Shown here: one piece after another, positions 6,478 through 9,005 of the stretch
How the letters are laid out: the number at the start of each line of letters is the position of its first letter
How positions within the stretch are numbered: position 1 is the stretch's first letter
NCBI GenBank assembly: GCA_017557925.1
Contig: JAFYWO010000045.1
Span: forward strand, 1 to 9,005
Source: Alphaproteobacteria bacterium
GTDB lineage: Bacteria > Pseudomonadota > Alphaproteobacteria > RF32 > CAG-239
DNA length: 9,005 bases
Direction: 5' to 3'
Position numbers and translations under genes: made by a program
Notes under the pieces: generated by a model
The model's input: the letters and a program-made list of their open reading frames with translations, nothing else
Told to the model about the DNA's origin: nothing
The model's database searches: none

Positions 6478-7044
6478 ATGAACCGTTTTAAGCCAAAAGA
6501 ACACCTTATAGGTGAGCGAATTATTCTTCTTAAACGAGAAGAAACGCACGAAGAAGAAATGATTGAGGCAATCAATGAAAGCCGAAATGAACTGAGAGAA
6601 TATCTGTTTTGGGTAGATGGCACCAAAGACCTCTCAGATGTAAAAAAAGCAACTCAAATGTTTAAAAAACAATGGGAAGAAGATGTTGAGTGGGCGTATG
6701 ATATCTATGAGCTTGATACTCATATCTTGCTTGGTTCTATTGGTGTTCATAACATAAAATTCATCAATCGCTCGGCAGAACTCGGCTATTGGTTAAGAAC
6801 ATCTAAAACTAATCAAGGATATATGAAAGAAGCCATTCTTATACTTGAAAAAGAGTTGTTTGAACACGGCATTCATCGTCTAACAATTTGTTGTGATGTT
6901 TTTAATAAAAAATCTTCTAATACTGCAATAAGGGCAGGGTATAAGCTTGAAAGTGTAGCAAAAGAGGCGATATATCACTATACCGGCCTGCATGACATTG
7001 AAACTTATGTAAAATTCAGTCCTTACCCATTAACCGGTTTCTAA
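6478..7044 (+). CDS. GNAT-family N-acetyltransferase, RimJ/RimL-like
   Basis: 188 aa, the normal size for the Acetyltransf_3 (RimJ/RimL) group, which acetylates protein N-termini such as ribosomal proteins, or small molecules, using acetyl-CoA. Visible elements: an N-terminal strand GERIILLK (12-19); a long helix with EAINESRNELREYLFWV (30-46); the central strands ILLGSIGVHNI (83-93); ELGYWL (101-106); the acetyl-CoA loop region TNQGYMKEAI (111-120); RLTICCDVFNKKSSNTAIRAGY (starting at 134), where the Asn/Ser-Asn-Ala-Ile-Arg pattern is typical; and KLESVAKEAI (156-165). The acetyl-CoA loop departs from the usual Q-G-x-G-Y: the first Gly position appears to be Asn112. The start is fixed by AAGGAG. 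It is flanked by terminators on both sides, so probably monocistronic. The substrate cannot be predicted. Confidence 0.88.
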   Translation: MNRFKPKEHLIGERIILLKREETHEEEMIEAINESRNELREYLFWVDGTKDLSDVKKATQMFKKQWEEDVEWAYDIYELDTHILLGSIGVHNIKFINRSAELGYWLRTSKTNQGYMKEAILILEKELFEHGIHRLTICCDVFNKKSSNTAIRAGYKLESVAKEAIYHYTGLHDIETYVKFSPYPLTGF

Positions 7045-7045
7045 C

Positions 7046-7083
7046 AAAAAAACACCTACTCAAAATAGAGTAGTTGTTTTTTT
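7046..7083. terminator. Bidirectional rho-independent terminator
   Basis: The left arm (7046-7061: A-run, CACCTACTC) pairs with the right arm (7068-7083: GAGTAGTTG, T-run) around a 6-base loop, with a single C/T mismatch. A-runs and T-runs flank the core, so it can serve both the acetyltransferase gene (+) and the convergent gene ending at 7120 (-). Confidence 0.88.
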
Positions 7084-7119
7084 GTGTAGTTTTTGTTGCT
7101 AGGTCTAAAATGTTTGAAT

Positions 7120-7512
7120 TTAGATAAGAATATCTTCACCAAAGTTTTTAACCAAGTTTTCTGCAGAAATTTCTGCCTTAACTTTAGGGTTAACAAAGAT
7201 GAATTTATCACCACTAAATTCAACTCTGCAATCAAAAAAGTTTTGTACCAAACCGCGTGAACGTGCATTCTTCTTTACTACGCCTTCTGCTAAATCAATG
7301 TATTCATCAGTTCCACAGATAAGAGCTACCGGAGATGTCTCACAAGAATCTTCCCCATCGTAGGTCTCTGCAATAGCAAAAATTATACGTTCCTGAACCA
7401 AATTGAACTCTTTACAGAGTACTAACAAAGAAATTGCATCAGGCGTTTTCTTTGTTTTACTTCTTCTTACACCACACTTCTTCATAAGGATAGTTTCTAG
7501 ATAATTTAACAT
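7120..7512 (-). CDS. Uncharacterised small protein with several cysteines
   Basis: I do not recognise this protein. From the ATG at 7510-7512 it is 130 aa; an in-frame ATG at 7483-7485 would give 121 aa and a TTG at 7522-7524 would give 134. None has a clear Shine-Dalgarno. In the 130-residue form there is a basic segment GVRRSKTKK (14-22), a helix-like stretch TPDAISLLVLCKEFNLVQERIIFAIAETY (starting at 23), then an alternating beta-like C-terminal half with ALICGTDEYIDLAEG and FFDCRVEFSGDKFIFVNPKVKAEI, ending LVKNFGEDILI. Five Cys are present but not in a recognisable metal-binding spacing. No signal peptide or membrane segment is seen. Composition and a sensible hairpin terminator at the 3' end support a real gene. 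It is convergent with the acetyltransferase gene and lies downstream of proS, but the proS terminator separates them. Confidence 0.7.
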   Translation of the reverse strand: MLNYLETILMKKCGVRRSKTKKTPDAISLLVLCKEFNLVQERIIFAIAETYDGEDSCETSPVALICGTDEYIDLAEGVVKKNARSRGLVQNFFDCRVEFSGDKFIFVNPKVKAEISAENLVKNFGEDILI

Positions 7513-7515
7513 AAG

Positions 7516-7545
7516 CTTATACAATCAACTACATACTTATCACAA
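7516..7545 (-). promoter_or_regulatory. Possible promoter of the small uncharacterised gene
   Basis: On the minus strand TTGTGA (complement of 7540-7545) and TATAAG (complement of 7516-7521, 5 of 6) are 18 bp apart. The predicted start near 7509 falls at or just past the first ATG, giving either a nearly leaderless message or a start at the ATG at 7483-7485 with a leader of about 24 bases. Confidence 0.35.
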
Positions 7546-7607
7546 GAAAAACAATTTTGCAATAAAAAAATGTATTTTTGTCTAAAAAAATGATATTTAT
7601 TAGATGT

Positions 7608-7616
7608 TGGTATAAT
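7608..7616 (+). promoter_or_regulatory. Extended -10 promoter-like site on the plus strand of the 7513-7688 gap
   Basis: TGGTATAAT is a perfect match to the extended -10 consensus TGnTATAAT. No -35 is visible at the right distance, which extended -10 promoters can do without. Transcription would start near 7623 and run through the proS terminator hairpin, antisense to the proS 3' end. No gene on this strand follows. Confidence 0.3.
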
Positions 7617-7636
7617 CTTTGTTATGATGACAAGAT

Positions 7637-7663
7637 AAAAAAAGGCTACAATTTCTTGTAGCC
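7637..7663 (-). terminator. proS: Rho-independent terminator of proS
   Basis: GGCTACAA (7644-7651) and TTGTAGCC (7656-7663) form a perfect 8-bp stem with a 4-base loop. On the minus strand the stem is followed by seven T (complement of 7637-7643). It lies 25 bases after the proS stop codon. Confidence 0.88.
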
Positions 7664-7688
7664 CAAAATTTTTCTATATTTGAAAATT

Positions 7689-9005
7689 TTAGTAAGAACG
7701 AGCATAGATAACATCTATGGTAGCTTTTTTACCCGTAATTAAGCAAACGCCTTCTGTTCCACTTTGCTCAAAAGGAATGGCTCTAATGTTGATACGCATT
7801 TCTTTTAATTTTTCAATGCAATCTTCATCACCACACCATTTACCTTTAATAAAAGCAACTTTTGGTGCGTTCTTGTTATTCTCAAGATATACGTTAGAGT
7901 TTTTGAAATACTCTTCAAAAGCTTCTGGAGTTGTGATATCTGTTCTGATATTATTATCCATTCTCTTTCTTGCATTATCAAGCATTTGGTCTTGAATGTT
8001 TTTGAGCTTTTGTTCAATGGTTTCAACAAATACGTCAAAAACTTCAAAGTTTTTCCAATTGTTTTTATCGTTTATGTTCAAACGATTGCGCCATAATAAA
8101 GCATTTTTATCTAAATCTTTAGGACCAACCTCAACAATAATGGGCGCACCTTTTCTGGTCCATTCCCACATTTTATCAACCCCGTCTTTTAGGCGAGTAT
8201 CAAGTTTAACTCTTATTTTTTCGCCTGCAAAACTTTTAGATTTTAGTTCATCTTTTAGTTTATTTGCATAAGCCAAAATATCTTCTTCTCTGGACTTATC
8301 TTTAAGCAAAGGCACAATAACAACTTGATAAGGAGCAAGTTTTGGAGGAACAACCATACCTTCATCATCTGCGTGTGTCATAATCAAACCACCGATAAGA
8401 CGAGTAGAAACACCCCAAGACGTAGTGTAAGCAAATTCTTGTTCATTATTTTGATTTACAAATTTAATATTTGCTGATTTAGCAAAGTTTTGTCCTAAAA
8501 AGTGAGAAGTTCCTGCCTGTAAAGAACGACCATCTTGCATCATAGCTTCAATACAATAGGTGTTTACAGCTCCCGGAAACTTATCAAATTCAGGTTTTTT
8601 ACCTGTTAAAACAGGCATAGCCATATCATTTTCGCATAAATCTTTATAAACATAAAGCATTGTTTCTGCTTCTTTTTCTGCTTCTTGGAAAGTTGAGTGT
8701 GCAGTATGTCCTTCTTGCCATAAAAATTCACGAGTTCTTAAAAATAGGCGAGGGCGCATTTCCCATCTGACCACGTTTGCCCATTGGTTAATCATAACAG
8801 GTAAATCACGGTATGAGTGAACCCATTTAGAAAAAGAATCAGCAATAATTGTTTCAGATGTAGGGCGAACAATAAGGGGCTCTTCAAGCGGGCTTGCGGG
8901 AACTAATTTACCATCAACCGATGTCAACCTAGAGTGGGTAACCACTGCCATTTCTTTAGCAAAACCTTCAACGTGTTCTGCTTCTTTTTGAAAATAGCTT
9001 AAAGG
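7689..9005 (-). CDS. proS: Prolyl-tRNA synthetase, archaeal/eukaryotic-like class (5' end outside window)
   Basis: Class II aminoacyl-tRNA synthetase that charges tRNA-Pro. The frame is open to the window edge, so 438 residues are visible and roughly 50-60 N-terminal ones are missing. The methionine at 8949-8951 is internal: the frame before it reads EAEHVEGFAKE, typical of this class. Counting from the first visible codon: VRPTSE (46-51); motif 2 RLFLRTREFLWQEGHTAH (86-103); the proline-pocket segment TSHFLGQNF (166-174); motif 3 region THADDEG (210-216); an anticodon-binding domain (from about 228); and a C-terminal zinc-domain-like region ending in the conserved Tyr. This is the shorter class without the INS editing insertion, and it has the extra C-terminal domain. 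In that domain C391, C396 and C421 remain, but the expected fourth Cys is Thr424, so zinc binding may be lost or altered; similar substitutions occur in other bacterial members. Confidence 0.96.
   Translation of the reverse strand, partial: PLSYFQKEAEHVEGFAKEMAVVTHSRLTSVDGKLVPASPLEEPLIVRPTSETIIADSFSKWVHSYRDLPVMINQWANVVRWEMRPRLFLRTREFLWQEGHTAHSTFQEAEKEAETMLYVYKDLCENDMAMPVLTGKKPEFDKFPGAVNTYCIEAMMQDGRSLQAGTSHFLGQNFAKSANIKFVNQNNEQEFAYTTSWGVSTRLIGGLIMTHADDEGMVVPPKLAPYQVVIVPLLKDKSREEDILAYANKLKDELKSKSFAGEKIRVKLDTRLKDGVDKMWEWTRKGAPIIVEVGPKDLDKNALLWRNRLNINDKNNWKNFEVFDVFVETIEQKLKNIQDQMLDNARKRMDNNIRTDITTPEAFEEYFKNSNVYLENNKNAPKVAFIKGKWCGDEDCIEKLKEMRINIRAIPFEQSGTEGVCLITGKKATIDVIYARSY

Noticed and set aside
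6240..6626. Minus-strand frame spanning the end of the repeat gene, the terminator and the acetyltransferase start
   Set aside because: It crosses a terminator hairpin and two supported genes, and its product looks like random antisense translation.
7717..8271. Short frames on either strand within proS
   Set aside because: Alternative-frame shadows of the synthetase gene.
8949..8951. Methionine at 8949-8951 as the start of proS
   Set aside because: The frame continues upstream with conserved ProRS sequence to the window edge, so this Met is internal.
1..9005. CRISPR array, insertion sequence, tRNA or rRNA
   Set aside because: Scanning found no regularly spaced direct repeats, transposase-like frame, terminal inverted repeats or cloverleaf-like segments.

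Overview
The window is AT-rich DNA with densely packed, mostly singly transcribed genes. It probably comes from an anaerobic Gram-negative bacterium. The left edge carries the C-terminus of what looks like an outer-membrane beta-barrel protein. The M16 peptidase and ElbB are closest, by eye, to proteobacterial (especially alphaproteobacterial) relatives. HydG implies [FeFe]-hydrogenase maturation and so anaerobic hydrogen metabolism. A low-GC, gut-type alphaproteobacterium would fit, but that placement is inference and not proven by the sequence.

Layout, left to right: (1) 3-206 (+), C-terminal piece of a probable beta-barrel protein; (2) 248-1849 (+), multi-pass membrane protein resembling GtrII-type glucosyltransferases; a perfect 13-bp bidirectional terminator (1865-1899) separates it from (3) 1920-3182 (-), an M16 zinc peptidase with intact HxxEH and distal Glu; (4) a 154-bp divergent promoter region; (5) 3337-4008 (+), elbB; (6) 4067-5491 (+), hydG, with both Cys motifs and a promoter whose predicted start coincides with the ATG; (7) terminator 5501-5538; (8) 5634-6386 (+), an unrecognised protein built of tandem helical-hairpin repeats; (9) terminator 6394-6428; (10) 6478-7044 (+), a RimJ/RimL-like GNAT acetyltransferase; (11) bidirectional terminator 7046-7083; (12) 7120-7512 (-), an unrecognised small protein; (13) a 176-bp gap holding a + strand extended -10 site and the proS terminator; (14) 7689-9005 (-), prolyl-tRNA synthetase of the archaeal/eukaryotic-like class, running off the right edge.

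The genes do not form one pathway. Two pairs could be linked: the barrel protein with the GtrII-like protein (41-bp gap, no terminator, possible envelope module), and elbB with hydG (58-bp gap, no terminator, two promoter-like sites). Nearly every other gene has its own hairpin terminator. I see no mobile element, tRNA, rRNA or CRISPR array. The points most worth a second look are the apparently leaderless hydG without its maturase partners nearby, the repeat protein at 5634-6386, and the unrecognised protein at 7120-7512.
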